From Eremomyces bilateralis CBS 781.70 (Eukaryota; Ascomycota; Dothideomycetes; Eremomycetales; Eremomycetaceae), in the NCBI RefSeq assembly GCF_010015585.1, contig NW_022985086.1:1-53682 (forward strand): a stretch of 53,682 nt of DNA, written 5' to 3'. The notes beneath the pieces were generated by a model that saw only the letters and a program-made list of their open reading frames with translations, made no database searches and was not told where the DNA came from. Below, piece after piece: positions 45,232-53,682 of the stretch. The translations under genes were made by a program, and so were the position numbers. Position 1 is the stretch's first letter. The number at the start of each line of letters is the position of its first letter.

Positions 45232-45825
45232 GGTGGACGGCGAGGAGGGAGGAGTGAAGAAAGATTGTGTGAGGATGGAATGGACAGATGGGGAAAGGCC
45301 GGGGAAGGTGTGAAGGTGGACAGGTTTGTGTGAGTTGGATGTTGTGGTACAGGTAGTAAAACAAGTGATAAGAGCAGGAGAATGCACGTAAAGTTGTCAC
45401 CACCCTTCAGTCTTCAGCGGAGCGGTCGATGCTGCGATGCTGTGGTGATGGTCTGTGTGCTGTGAAGGCGGGAGGCCGGAGGCCCTACGTAGAAAAATGG
45501 GTCAGCAATGCCAAGATATCTGGAATATCAACAACGTCAACTCCCATGATCGGAATTCTAACTCTTAACTTCTGGCGTTTAAGTATATCCGTAAATAACG
45601 ACAATAAAGAGATCGATCAATCCCCAATCCTTAAAATGTATCTCCAGGGCACTTCTAGGGTTTCAATAATACATAAGAAATGACTTTTTCTCAATGAAAA
45701 GAGTCTGGGTTGGGTGAATGGACGTATGCCACTAGCGGTAGTTGGATCATTGTGGTGCAATCCGATGCCCTGATTACCTGGTTTCTTCCACTGTTTCTTT
45801 TACGCATAGGAGAAGTATAGTCGCC
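45232..45825. other. Intergenic region upstream of RPN8, no gene seen
   Basis: The first 200 bp probably hold the RPN8 promoter. The rest is AT-richer and merges with the LINE relic. A GGTGGTGACAAC string near 45400 on the RPN8 strand only loosely resembles the yeast proteasome PACE box, so I do not call it. Confidence 0.45.
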
Positions 45826-46481
45826 TTACCACTGTAACACCCCACCTTCGATCTTGACCTTCGAGAGGGCCAGCATATTTCCTCTCAGTCCCACATGTTC
45901 TTTGACCCAATTAAGGGTCAGGGAGTGTTCATGATGTAGGCGTTGTCTTCCTCTTATAATTATGTCACCAAGGGGGTTTCCCCTTGTGTTGGGCCTTTGC
46001 GATCTTCTCGAAGGCTGTCTATACTGTCAGAAAATATTTGAATCTCAGTGACTCCTTTTGATTTGTTCAAGTCTTCTACGGTAGCAATCTCGATTGCCCT
46101 CAAGTGGGCGAACATCTCAGTGCCATTGCTTGTTGCCCGTGCTCCTGCGAAGAACCCGCTTCTTCTATGCGGGAAGTCTAAGACCTGACAGTCCCTCTTC
46201 CAATTCCCTGCGCCCTTTTTGCGCATGATGGCTATAGCTCCAGCGCCCTCCTTATCATCGAATAACCCATCTGTCCAGAGCTCTAGTCGTCCCAATGTGC
46301 TCTTGGTTTCATTTGCTAGCGCACTTGCATTTGCAACGGATGTTCTACCATCAGGAGCGATCCTGACGGGGAACCCGGTGGCCCCTGGAATGATAAAATG
46401 GGAACTACCCCTTATGGTTTCAATTCTGAGGGTAAATTGTAAACGATGTAAACCCGGTAGAGTTGTTGTTGCCTGGGCCAT
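45826..46481 (-). mobile_element. LINE-type RNase H fragment (broken non-LTR retrotransposon)
   Basis: The minus strand encodes an RNase H fold in two frames. The first (45960-46481) has the catalytic spacing LELWTDG..., GTEMFAHLRAIEIA and IFSDSIDSL, giving the Asp-Glu-Asp set. After a stop and frame change, HSLTLNWVKEHVGLRGN continues (about 45840-45925). This corresponds to the VxWVxGHxGIxGNE block that closes LINE RNase H domains, though its final Glu is replaced. No reverse transcriptase is left upstream in the AT-rich flank. Tad/I-like LINEs of fungi carry such a domain after the RT. This is an immobile remnant; a domesticated RNase H is less likely because of the break. Confidence 0.6.
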
Positions 46482-47780
46482 GGTTTCGAAAAGCTGTGGT
46501 GGTGTAGTGATTTTTCATGTATATATTTGCGTGTGCGTGCAGATGCGTGGATGTAAACACTACAAGTTTTTGTTCTATTCTCACCACAGCCTGGTATCCT
46601 CAAAGGGGTAAGGCATTATCACAGAACTCACATGCTGTATATTATTATAGACACTTAACAGAGTACCGAATTCACATACTGTTTCTCCTTTCCAGTGCTC
46701 TATTACTTCTCTCTTATGATGCATGGCGCCCTCTGTTACTTCTTCTAATTTTGGTCAAGCTATCCATTTTGTTCACAGCATACAATGCTTAGTATCGCCC
46801 AAATCAAGCCAGTGTCAAAATATTCAGAAGAGAAGAGCTGGTGAGAGCGAAACTTGAGGTAAATGACAAAGAGCTAAATCGACTGGTTTCCAACCGCCTT
46901 CCTACAGGAAACGATGGCAGAGAGCAGCCAGAGTTTTCCTGATAGGTACATTGTGGGCCTTACCCTAAGCCATAACAGCTATTTGTGTGTCAATTGGCTC
47001 TATGATGGTAAAATGAGATGCACAGATCCAAAAGCATAGAAAAAAGAAAAAGAATTGTGGGTGGAACTAGTAGGAATTGATTCTAAAAGCCTGAAAATTA
47101 ACCAGTGGGGCTCCGGAGACAGTAAACTATATGGTACATAACTCTTTCTGAGACATAACAGGCCACTGTCAGTACATGTTGGGAGAATAGACTGAAATGA
47201 AAATATATTCTCCACTTCCTGTATTGTCCATTCAACCAACATCCCTTGTGTCTATCATCACAACCTTGATAATTGATAAAGTAGTTTGTACCGTGAAATC
47301 AATAAAGCAAGTGGTGATATTGCTTGTGATTTGCAAACGGCGAGAACATGTTTCGGGTGTCAATTCCATCATAGCTTTATGAAAGTATAAAAGTGTAGAG
47401 GCATTTACCGTCCCACCGGAAGAGGCTTAGAGATTGGTTCTCTAGTGCCCGCGTGGGACTATGAATAAGGACATGTGCGCTCTAGACTTGAAAAGCTGAC
47501 CAGAGAGCGTAATCGAGCACTTTAAATCTTCTCATTCCCTATGCAATTTCACTGATCTCACTGCTCACAAGCCCCTTCGCTCTTTATCAATCTATCAGGT
47601 CAAATTGTTATTACGATCTGGGCAGTGGAGAAGATTAGGGACAACCGTGTACATCCGATTTTGCGGAATCCCCTCGTAACGCTAAAAGGAATATTGCACT
47701 CAAGCATCCTGACGGTGAGCCTCGATTCAGCGCTGAACTCCAAACAGCAAGTCAGGCAGATCTGTTTGTTGAGAGATCGT
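46482..47780. other. AT-richer gene-free region beside the LINE relic
   Basis: No gene is supported. A short plus-strand frame around 46820-46940 (RREELVRAKLEVNDKEL...) has protein-like character and may be a relic. The region 47400-47620 is pyrimidine-rich. The low GC and few long frames would fit old repeat DNA. Confidence 0.4.
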
Positions 47781-48676
47781 TCAGTGGGCGGCATTAACCA
47801 GCGTAGCAACACTGTCTTCGCCTTCGCTTCTGACATCTTTTTCCAGATCTTCCTTCTTGTCACCGATATCAATCTTCCCAACCTTGTCCTCCGCCTTGGA
47901 CGGTATGATAGACCCACGCACAGCCAGCGTCTTCGGATCCATTCCTCGCACCTTATCCTCTAGCCTCTCCACCTTCTTCACACTCTCCTTCTCCCTCATC
48001 CCAGCGACCCCCCTCCTCGTATCCGGAACCTTCTCCTCACCACTCACCAACTCCCCCAACCGCCACCCCTGAATTGCAACGATGATCTCCACCGCCAACT
48101 CCCCATCCCTCCTCAACGCCTTCTCCCAATGCCGCGGTATCCCCTCCCCTGGATCCCTCAACGCCAACATTCTCGCCACCGCCCCCACCATCATTGCCCT
48201 TACCGGACTCTCCACCTCCGTGTTCGCATACACATACTGCACCCGCCTCAACCCAGGATACGTGTCCGTGCGTGCATACCACCCCCGAACCGTCTCCAAC
48301 ACCTCTCTCACCAACCCCGCAATCGCCCACCGCTCCCCCATGAGCGCGAGTTCCAGCAGCTCGGTCAGCTCGCTTTCTTTCGTCGGCGGCGGGATCCGGC
48401 CGGAGTACAGCCAGCCGACGAAGAGCTTAAAGGCTGCGTCGCTGTCGTCGGGGAGGCCGAAGCGGGTGGTGGTGCGGAAGAGCTGGGAGAAGAATGCGGA
48501 GCGGGTGGTGAGCAGTTTTTCGTGGAGGGGCCAGTGGTGATTGTCGGGGCCGACATAAATGTCGACGAGGGAGTGGGTGAGGAGCCTGAGGAGGTTTAGG
48601 GGATGATGTGGAGGATACGGAGGTGTTCTGCGTACTCATTGAGCGGTTTCCCTTTGACTACTTCTTCTTGCGCCAT
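47781..48676 (-). CDS. BTB/POZ domain protein
   Basis: Two exons (48636-48676, 47781-48585) with a 50-nt GTACGC...CAG intron give 281 aa. Splicing joins MAQEEVVKGKPLNE to LLTHSLVDIYVG, restoring the BTB start. The BTB core covers about residues 15-100: VDIYVGPDNHHWPLHEKLL, TTRSAFFSQLF, then DDSDAAFKLFVGWLYSGRI. A helical back region follows (ERWAIAGLVREVLETVRGWY; YVYANTEVESPVRAMMV). The last 70 residues are Lys/Glu-rich and disordered. Fungal proteins of this type are often adaptors for Cul3, but the partner here is unknown. Codon blocks again switch from C-ending to G-ending along the gene. Confidence 0.82.
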
Positions 48677-49529
48677 GGTGATTAATTGCAATATTTTTCC
48701 TTGCTCTTGTCTTCGATAATTCTCAATATTAGTGATGTCGGGGGAGACTACAAGGGAAATAGGGCTGGACTCCCTGCTGCGGATCGCCCGAGAATTGACA
48801 GTGAAGGTGCATCTAGATTGTGTAAGGCGGAGACAGTGGCCTCCATTAAATACCTGTACAGGTTTTGAGATGCCGCCCTCGATCTTCCCATGGTGCACTG
48901 TAGTACAGTATAGCATGATCGGTGTGGTTGAAAGAGCTTTAAGGAGAATGCTCTAATTATGACGTTGGGATTCCCGGCTCCCCAGATTCTGCAGGGATAA
49001 TACATCCAATGAGACTTGGAGGACTGCGATACTAGGCCACAAATGCAGGGCCCCTGTCGACCGACGACCATCTGGGCATCTGGCTGTAATTAGTGGCATC
49101 TGTCGCAGACGTCACCTCATGATGCAATTAGAGACCTCGTCTTCGTTACCTGTACGGAGTGTGAGTACTTGTAGACTACCCACCGTAAGAAAATATCCAG
49201 AATCGAGTACCATGATGCATTGAAGAACAGACTTTCTCAAATCTCAAATCACAAGCCAGAGAAATGTGAGCATCCGCTATCCATATCGAGGGTTCCGCAG
49301 GTCGACCACTGCAACAAAATAGAGACTGGCAGGAGAGCCTAGGAACCCAAACCATTACATTTCAATTATCCTCTGTGCCCTTCTACTTACAGGAGGGAGT
49401 AAGTAACGACAATAAGACGTCCAAAAGTTTCCAAAAGTTTCCAAGAGTTTCCAAAAGGTCGCACGACTTCATCTCATCCATCTCTGCCAAACCTCCTCAT
49501 TCATCGACTCCGCCAATGTGCCCTGGGGA
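48677..49529. other. Intergenic region with a 10-bp tandem repeat
   Basis: No gene was recognised in these 853 bp. A short array of four 10-bp units lies at 49421-49458 (listed separately). Confidence 0.45.
49421..49458. repeat. Four tandem 10-bp units CCAAAAGTTT
   Basis: Units at 49421, 49431, 49441 and 49451 are CCAAAAGTTT, CCAAAAGTTT, CCAAGAGTTT and CCAAAAGG. The period equals about one helical turn. It lies just past the 3' end of the small secreted-protein gene and may form its 3' UTR or be a simple repeat. Confidence 0.75.
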
Positions 49530-50560
49530 TCACAGCCCAAATAACAACAGGTACATCAACAGCGGCAAGCTTGCGACCAACTTCATTTCCAGCGAACCTG
49601 ATCTTGATCTCGACCGCGACCTCGGCGCGTAGCTTGAATAGGGCGTTCGCAACGCCATCCTGGGCTGTGTCCAGTCGGTCGTCAGCGTATATGTTGGAGT
49701 CTGCCCCCGGAGAGGCGTTGTGTGGACTACGTCTGCGCTAGGAGGGTCTGCGGCAGTCGGTGTCGTGCGTGGAATGGAGGTAGCAGAATGGAGGTGGGTA
49801 TCGGCGCATGGTTTCGTTCTCGTGGTCTCATTTCCCGCTCGCCAGCTGCTGGAGACCAGGGGGATCCAGGTCCATTCGCCTTGGTCTTTGGAGATGGGCG
49901 ACTGGGCAAAGGACTTAAGTGAGGACCAGGGACCGTGGCCTTGCGTGCCAGCGGTTGTTAAGGAGTTCGGGAAATCTGTGCCGATGCGGTGCCAACCATG
50001 ATCGGGGCTGTCGAGATTGCTGGTTGTCCCAGTACTAATGGTTCCAAGAGAGAGGGCATTAGTTGCAGTCTGTCGGTACGCGACTGTGCTTTCGAAGCAG
50101 TTTATGCCCGAAGTGCCGGTTCCATCTCCCCCGAAAACTGCTCGAGGGACCAGGTCCTCTTCACTATACCGTCCGAAGACAATTTGATCATCGAATGCGC
50201 CGAATGGCTTTCCTGGTACAAGCGTGGTGGCTAGGATGAAAGGGATGAGCCGTGCTTGTTGAATGGGTTGCCCGGTACATCGTCAGCAAGTTGAATTTGC
50301 ACAAGACGTTTGGGTGGCATACATGGTGGATAGGTATGTAGGTAAGATATGCGGGTGTTAGATGAGCTGTCTGAAGGTGATTGAGGTGGTGTCTGAGGAA
50401 GCACTGCAGATTGTGTAGGATGTTGACAAAGATGGGACATGATGGAGAGAGGTCGCATGATAAATAGTAGTGATACTGCAACCAACTCACCAGCAGAGCC
50501 AAGTTCGACCCAGTACAATCCCGAAGGCAATAATAATCGACGACGAAAAGAAAGATCCAT
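49530..50560 (-). CDS. Hypothetical small protein, possible signal peptide and GPI-anchor tail
   Basis: The main exon (49530-50230) is open for over 230 codons but has no usable ATG near its start. A tentative 5' exon (50491-50560, starting MDLSFRRRLLLPSG) joins it via a 260-nt GTGAGT intron. The acceptor TCATCCTAG has a clear pyrimidine tract, and the join gives 256 aa in phase. The exon 1 sequence has an Arg-rich n-region and a hydrophobic stretch suited to a weak signal peptide. The mature part is Gly/Thr/Ser-rich (VFGGDGTGTSGINCFESTV; NALSLGTISTGTTSN). The end is SRSRSRSG followed by a hydrophobic tail (LVASLPLLMYLLLFGL), as in GPI-anchor signals. I do not recognise the family. The exon 2 call is firmer than the start. 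Confidence 0.5.
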
Positions 50561-50738
50561 GGAGAAACAGGACACCCAACGAGAACATACACGCTACCCA
50601 TGAAAGCAAGGACGTCCAAAAGAGAGCTCATCGTAACTCTCCGCAATCAGCATCTATAGAAAGTAGGACGGCATATTTCATAACCCACTATACATACACA
50701 TCACCAACACACCGCCCGCACCAATCCAACCTAACCCC

Positions 50739-52804
50739 TCACTTCCGCTTCCGCGGCTTCTCCTTCTTTTCCTTCCCACTGGCAACTGCCTCCGCGCTTT
50801 TGCTGACCGCGGCTGCTTCCGCCCCCTTGCTCGCCGCATCGGCAGGTGCGGCAAGCGGCTTCGCAGCTTCCTTGGCATCCTCCTCTTCATCATCGCCACC
50901 CTGCCCGAACTCGTTGACGCGCGTGTAATCGATGCGGTATGCCCAGCGCTGGTACAGATAGATGAAGAAGATGACGTCGTCGCGGAGCGTGGCGAGACGG
51001 TGGAGGGTAGGCATTTTGATGGTGAATGCGAAGAGATCGTCTAGTCGGGATTAGTTGCGTCGTCACAGTGAGAGGGGAGGAACGTACCGATGAATGTGGA
51101 GAGGACTTTGTACATCATGGCCTTTCCGGGCATGTGCGCGATGGACTTGAGGCGGTAGTTGATGTACAGGGATGGGACCATCATCAGGAAGCCGTATGCA
51201 TACACCGAGCCTACTAAAGTCGCGATGATGAAACTGTACCATGACTTGTGAGTCTCGTAGTACAAGGAGTAACCTGCGTAGGCGAAAAGGAGAGGGACGG
51301 CGATGCGATATAGATATTTGAAGGCGACGGCATCAGCCTCTTCGGTCTTCTTTTCCGTCTCCGACAGCTTGTGCTTGTCTTCGAACACGACGGAATAAGG
51401 CAGGAACGAGCCGGGTGCGGTCGGTCGAACTCGAATATTCACCGTCTTCGTGATCTTCCATGCCTCGACGGCGATGCCCATTCCCTGACTGAACAGGATC
51501 ATCCAGCTGGTATTCTCGTTGTTGTCCATGAGATACAGGAAGATGATCGTCTGCATGACGACGTTCGCCACGATGGTTCGGAAACTCGTGCCTACGTTGT
51601 CCTTCTTCTTGCGCCAGTGGCTGACGTCGTTCTTGAACGCTAGGAACTCGAAGATCATATGGAAGACGCTGACCACGAAGGTCAAGCCGAGCAGGTAGGT
51701 GTTGCTGTCGAGCAGGATGCGTTTGAATTCCTCGAACTCGGATCCGTCTCCCGTCGCAGGCGCATTGCCTTGCGCAGCCTGGTACTGGGTCGCCTTCATG
51801 CCTTCGTCGACGCTTGCAAAGATGGTGTATCTCCAATTGGGCAGGTTGCTGAGCTGGATATTGAGCGGCAATTGCTTGACCGTCTGGTTAATCTCCAGCA
51901 TCTGGTCGCGCAGTTGCCAGAAGGTGTTCGGATAGAGGATCGGGAAATACCATCCATTCTGTCCACTCGCATCCCGTGCGCCGGTTCGGTCGAGCTGGAT
52001 AAACTGGATGAGAGATGGATGCATCTGGGGATAATTCTGCGTCCCTGAGTCCGGGATGAAGTTGAGGGAAAAGTTCGAATGGTAGTACGATGCCCATTCC
52101 TTTGGCTTCTTCGCCAGCTCCTCTTCTTCCCTGGCTTCTTCCTCCGACATGTTCTTCTTTTCCAGCAGGTTTCTCAGCTTCGCTTGCCGCTTCTTGACCA
52201 GAACTTGAGTCAGGGGTCGCGCGAAGTTATATGCCTTGGCAATGTCGTAGTCCTTCGCCGCCGGGTCCATATTGAACCCGGACTGCGCGACGAAGTAGTG
52301 CGCCCATAGCGTTCCATTATTCTGCACCGCTTCCGGAACCGGGAACTCCACATGGATCTCGCGTTTATCGCTGTAGTTGCCGAACCCAAACTCTTGCTCA
52401 TCGACAACCAGCGAATCGCTGGGCATGGATGAAAGGGAAGGCAGGACCATCGACGGCGACACATAGACTCGGAGATCCAACTTCGACCCGGACGACCACA
52501 TCGGCGCGATGACATTCGGTACCCTGGCATATTCCGCGTCCGCATCAGGTACCGCCGGTCGTTCGGCGAAGTCGGGGACGGCGGGCTTTCCAGCGGACGT
52601 GCTTCCCTTTCCAAAGAACTGGTTGGTGACGAACTGGACCGCTAGGAAGATACCGACAGTTTGGAGGATGGTTTTCAACATCTATCACGGCGGTCAATAT
52701 CGTAGGTTGCGCAGGTTCAACGATGGCGTACGTACGCTGCCTTGGCCTCCTCCCTCTTGTTTCCCGGTCTGCCCTTGGGCGGGCCTGCCTGATGGTTGTG
52801 GCAT
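50739..52804 (-). CDS. CLPTM1-family ER membrane protein
   Basis: Three exons (52736-52804, 51088-52681, 50739-51040), introns 54 and 47 nt, give 654 aa. Exon 1 is a short Gln/Gly-rich start that joins in phase to MLKTILQTVGIFLAVQFVTN, a signal-anchor helix. A large lumenal beta-rich domain follows, with several N-glycosylation sites (for example NNGT, SNFS, INQT). About five membrane segments come after residue 340 (LLGLTFVVSVFHMIFEFLAF; IVANVVMQTIIFLYLM; IAVPLLFAYAGYSLYY; FIIATLVGSVYAYGFLMMV). The tail has the typical LATLRDDVIFFIYLYQRW and RVNEFGQGGDD, ending in a Lys/Glu/Ala-rich stretch. Human CLPTM1 and the related CLPTM1L act in ER retention of receptors and in lipid scrambling for GPI synthesis; transfer of this role is inference. 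Confidence 0.93.
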
Positions 52805-53682
52805 GTTGGACCGATGAATTCCACTCGGCACTTTGCGTTCAAGTGCTAGGGAATTTTGGACCAACAGAAATCGGTACAGGCGACGTTCCTCCAAAGTCCA
52901 AACTCAACGTTGGTGCTTTTCCTAACTCCACGCGATCTTCGAATCACATCTTTTTATGGGTCCTGTCAAGTTTGGCAATTATGATTGGCTCAGTTATCTG
53001 CCTGTGTTTGTCAGCCATTATGAATCCAAGTATCCAACTAGGGCAAGCCGTCCTCATAAAGTCTTCATGAAATCTAACCCGATTTATCCCTAGCGCTCAT
53101 AAATGGGCTCATAAATACTAGCCCAATTAGGTATAGAATTACCCAAATGTTAGTGCCTGAGGCATCCACATCGGCATTTGGGGATCCTACCCATTCTTAT
53201 ATAGCTCTCCCCAACTGTATATAATCTGTAATCGACATCTCATCGCTCAAATGATCAAACCATAACAGGAATGGACGTGTATGTACATGGCTGCAATCTT
53301 CATGAAGAAGGATGGTTGGATGACTCAGCATGATGACTCATCAATGCACGTGCCTATTACTGCCACGTTCCTTGAGACCCCTCAGTAATCCATCATTTTA
53401 TTTCAAGTGAGCTCATTTGAATTACCCTACGTCCATCTGACAACTGAGACAACCATCAGCCAACTGCCTCATACCATTCGTTTGCCATATTATGTATATT
53501 CCATGTCGAACACACGTCGATCATACAATCTAGGGAAGAGTAATGACTAAGTCAACGTACCCACTTTCCGTGCAACCCAGATTCCGCGCACCCCTTGAGA
53601 TAATACGTAGATACGTAGAGCGCTTTTGATCAATGAAATAAATTCAACAACACCATCTAATATTATCAGGATGCCTCGTATT
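52805..53682. other. Intergenic region to the window end, no gene seen
   Basis: Upstream of the CLPTM1 start only regulatory sequence is expected. At 53123-53136 the string CCAATTAGGTATAG, followed by the palindrome TGCCTGAGGCA (53154-53164), echoes the tandem repeat at 4861-5046. A TATA-like ACTGTATATAATC occurs near 53216. No coding frame is convincing. Confidence 0.5.

Noticed and set aside
45385-45410. Possible proteasome PACE element in the RPN8 promoter
   Set aside because: The match to GGTGGCAAA is incomplete, and Rpn4-type control is not established for this lineage from sequence alone.
53148-53267. TGTTAG...TAACA segment that could be a short solo LTR
   Set aside because: The ends are inverted, but the flanking 5-bp sequences do not match and 120 bp is too short; no other copy was seen in the window.

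Overview
The window looks like nuclear DNA of a filamentous ascomycete (Pezizomycotina; Eurotiomycetes is my best guess, from protein flavour only). Reasons: compact genes on both strands, short GT-AG introns mostly of 42-65 nt with CTRAC-like branch points, and fungus-type genes such as a Chs7-type chaperone, a Ksp1 kinase, Cyc2, Aim32 and a NACHT-WD40 NLR relic. All coordinates were read by eye. Splice models were checked by reading frame and phase, not by transcripts.

Layout. 1-5.3 kb: an accessory segment with the 3' part of a RecQ-like helicase facing an apparently intact DUF6589 gene; behind the latter lies an 87-bp tandem repeat. 5.3-17.3 kb: housekeeping genes: APH/ACAD10-like kinase (-), SLD7-like replication factor (+), RWD-RBR ubiquitin ligase (-), dolichyldiphosphatase (+) and Ksp1 kinase (-). 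17.3-25.7 kb: an 8.4-kb stretch with no gene I can support beyond a pyrimidine-rich ksp1 leader and one weak cysteine-rich frame. 25.7-31.1 kb: enolase-phosphatase E1 (+), TFIIH subunit Ssl1 (-) and a Chs7-family chaperone with an 8-nt microexon (-). 31.1-36.3 kb: gene-poor DNA around a decayed NACHT-WD40 gene. 36.3-45.2 kb: CYC2 (-), AIM32 (-), SAE2/CtIP (-), an F-box/WD-like protein (+) and RPN8 (-). 45.2-47.8 kb: AT-richer DNA with a LINE-type RNase H relic. 47.8-53.7 kb: a BTB protein (-), a cryptic spliced gene for a small, possibly GPI-anchored protein (-), and CLPTM1 (-).

The core genes are not an operon-like pathway. There are functional themes: genome maintenance (SLD7, SSL1, SAE2), ubiquitin/proteasome (RBR ligase, F-box, RPN8, BTB), ER and cell wall (dolichyldiphosphatase, Chs7-like, CLPTM1) and mitochondrion (CYC2, AIM32).

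The best candidates for something undescribed are the RecQ-DUF6589 pair with its flanking repeats, the block-wise switching between C-ending and G-ending codon runs inside many core genes, the 8-nt microexon, and several spliced genes that do not show as long ATG-initiated ORFs.
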